From: an uncultured Rhodobiaceae bacterium
Lineage (GTDB): Bacteria > Pseudomonadota > Alphaproteobacteria > RS24
Assembly: GCA_937907245.1 (NCBI GenBank)
Contig: CALCUM010000003.1
Location: 497,501-561,500, forward strand
Direction: 5' to 3'
Length of the DNA: 64,000 nucleotides
Position numbers and translations under genes: made by a program. The notes under the pieces are model-generated. The model saw only the letters and a list, made by a program, of their open reading frames with translations. It had not been told where the DNA came from and ran no database searches. This document shows positions 63,927-64,000 of the stretch, piece after piece. Numbering within the stretch: the first letter of the stretch is position 1; each line of letters begins with the position of its first letter.

Positions 63927-64000
63927 ATGGATCATTTCTTGTATCGAGATGGCGCTTTACATGCCGAAGACATCCCTATCGCTGAGATTGCGGAAGCCGT
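63927..64000 (+). CDS. lysA: Diaminopimelate decarboxylase, N-terminal part
   Basis: Only the first 24 codons are present (MDHFLYRDGALHAEDIPIAE). The start matches alphaproteobacterial LysA, and argH-lptM-lysA is a usual order. It would make lysine from meso-diaminopimelate. The rest lies beyond the window. Confidence 0.85.
   Translation, partial: MDHFLYRDGALHAEDIPIAEIAEA

Overview
The window reads as a gene-dense chromosomal segment of an alphaproteobacterium of middling GC content. Support comes from gene content and order: DUF4167-prmC-prfA-ispG-rodZ-ptsP-lysC facing ubiG; secA with a parvulin, argJ and mutT; xerD-aroK-aroB-CorC; bolA, J-domain protein, cobS-cobT and rpmB; a Suv3-like helicase, S4 protein, fdxA, carD and rpoH; mcd, a HIG1-like protein, adenosyltransferase and etfBA; and argH-lptM-lysA facing tlpA. 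These arrangements are familiar from alphaproteobacteria. I see no prophage, insertion sequence, CRISPR array, restriction or defence island, so this is core genome and not an accessory region.

Layout. 1-9.5 kb: translation release (prfA, prmC), isoprenoid precursor (ispG), cell shape (rodZ), nitrogen-type PTS enzyme I (ptsP), aspartate kinase and ubiG. 9.5-18.4 kb: nitrilase, comF, a methyltransferase, mutT, argJ, parvulin, secA and a type-2 pyrF. 18.5-27.8 kb: epoxide hydrolase, accA, xerD, a large exported protein of unknown function, a 45-residue membrane protein, aroK-aroB, a CorC-type protein and bolA. 27.9-33.8 kb: J-domain protein, cobS-cobT, rpmB, a thioesterase and an acyl-CoA dehydrogenase. 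34-41 kb: helicase, S4 protein, TerB, ferredoxin, carD, rpoH, tRNA-Arg(CCT) and a beta-barrel protein. 41-50.5 kb: FMN flavoprotein, cytochrome c, thiolase, hydrolase, glpD, acyl-CoA ligase, metallo-hydrolase, tusA, an ArsC-like protein, coq4 and tRNA-Leu(CAA). 50.5-64 kb: CLC, DedA-like, dsbB, coq7, HNH nuclease, alkA, gluQRS, probable methylsuccinyl-CoA dehydrogenase, HIG1-like protein, B12 adenosyltransferase, etfBA, hydroxyacyl-CoA dehydrogenase, tlpA, argH, lptM and the start of lysA.

The genes suggest an aerobic heterotroph with ubiquinone respiration (ubiG, coq4, coq7), acyl-CoA oxidation feeding electron-transfer flavoprotein (two acyl-CoA dehydrogenases, thiolase, ligase, hydroxyacyl-CoA dehydrogenase, etfBA) and possibly a B12-dependent ethylmalonyl-CoA pathway (mcd-like gene beside the adenosyltransferase).

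The most unusual DNA-level signal is the repeated occurrence of short tandem duplications (10-22 bp period) at gene 3' ends, five of them covering or touching stop codons, plus in-frame versions that built low-complexity tails on CarD, GlpD, the helicase, CobT, TlpA and others. Also notable are CarD's histone-H1-like N-terminal tail and a terminator-like hairpin in the carD leader, a type-2 PyrF whose gene overlaps the 3' end of secA, a CLC protein lacking the gating glutamate, and a metallo-hydrolase with an altered metal-binding motif. I found no convincing wholly new multi-gene system.
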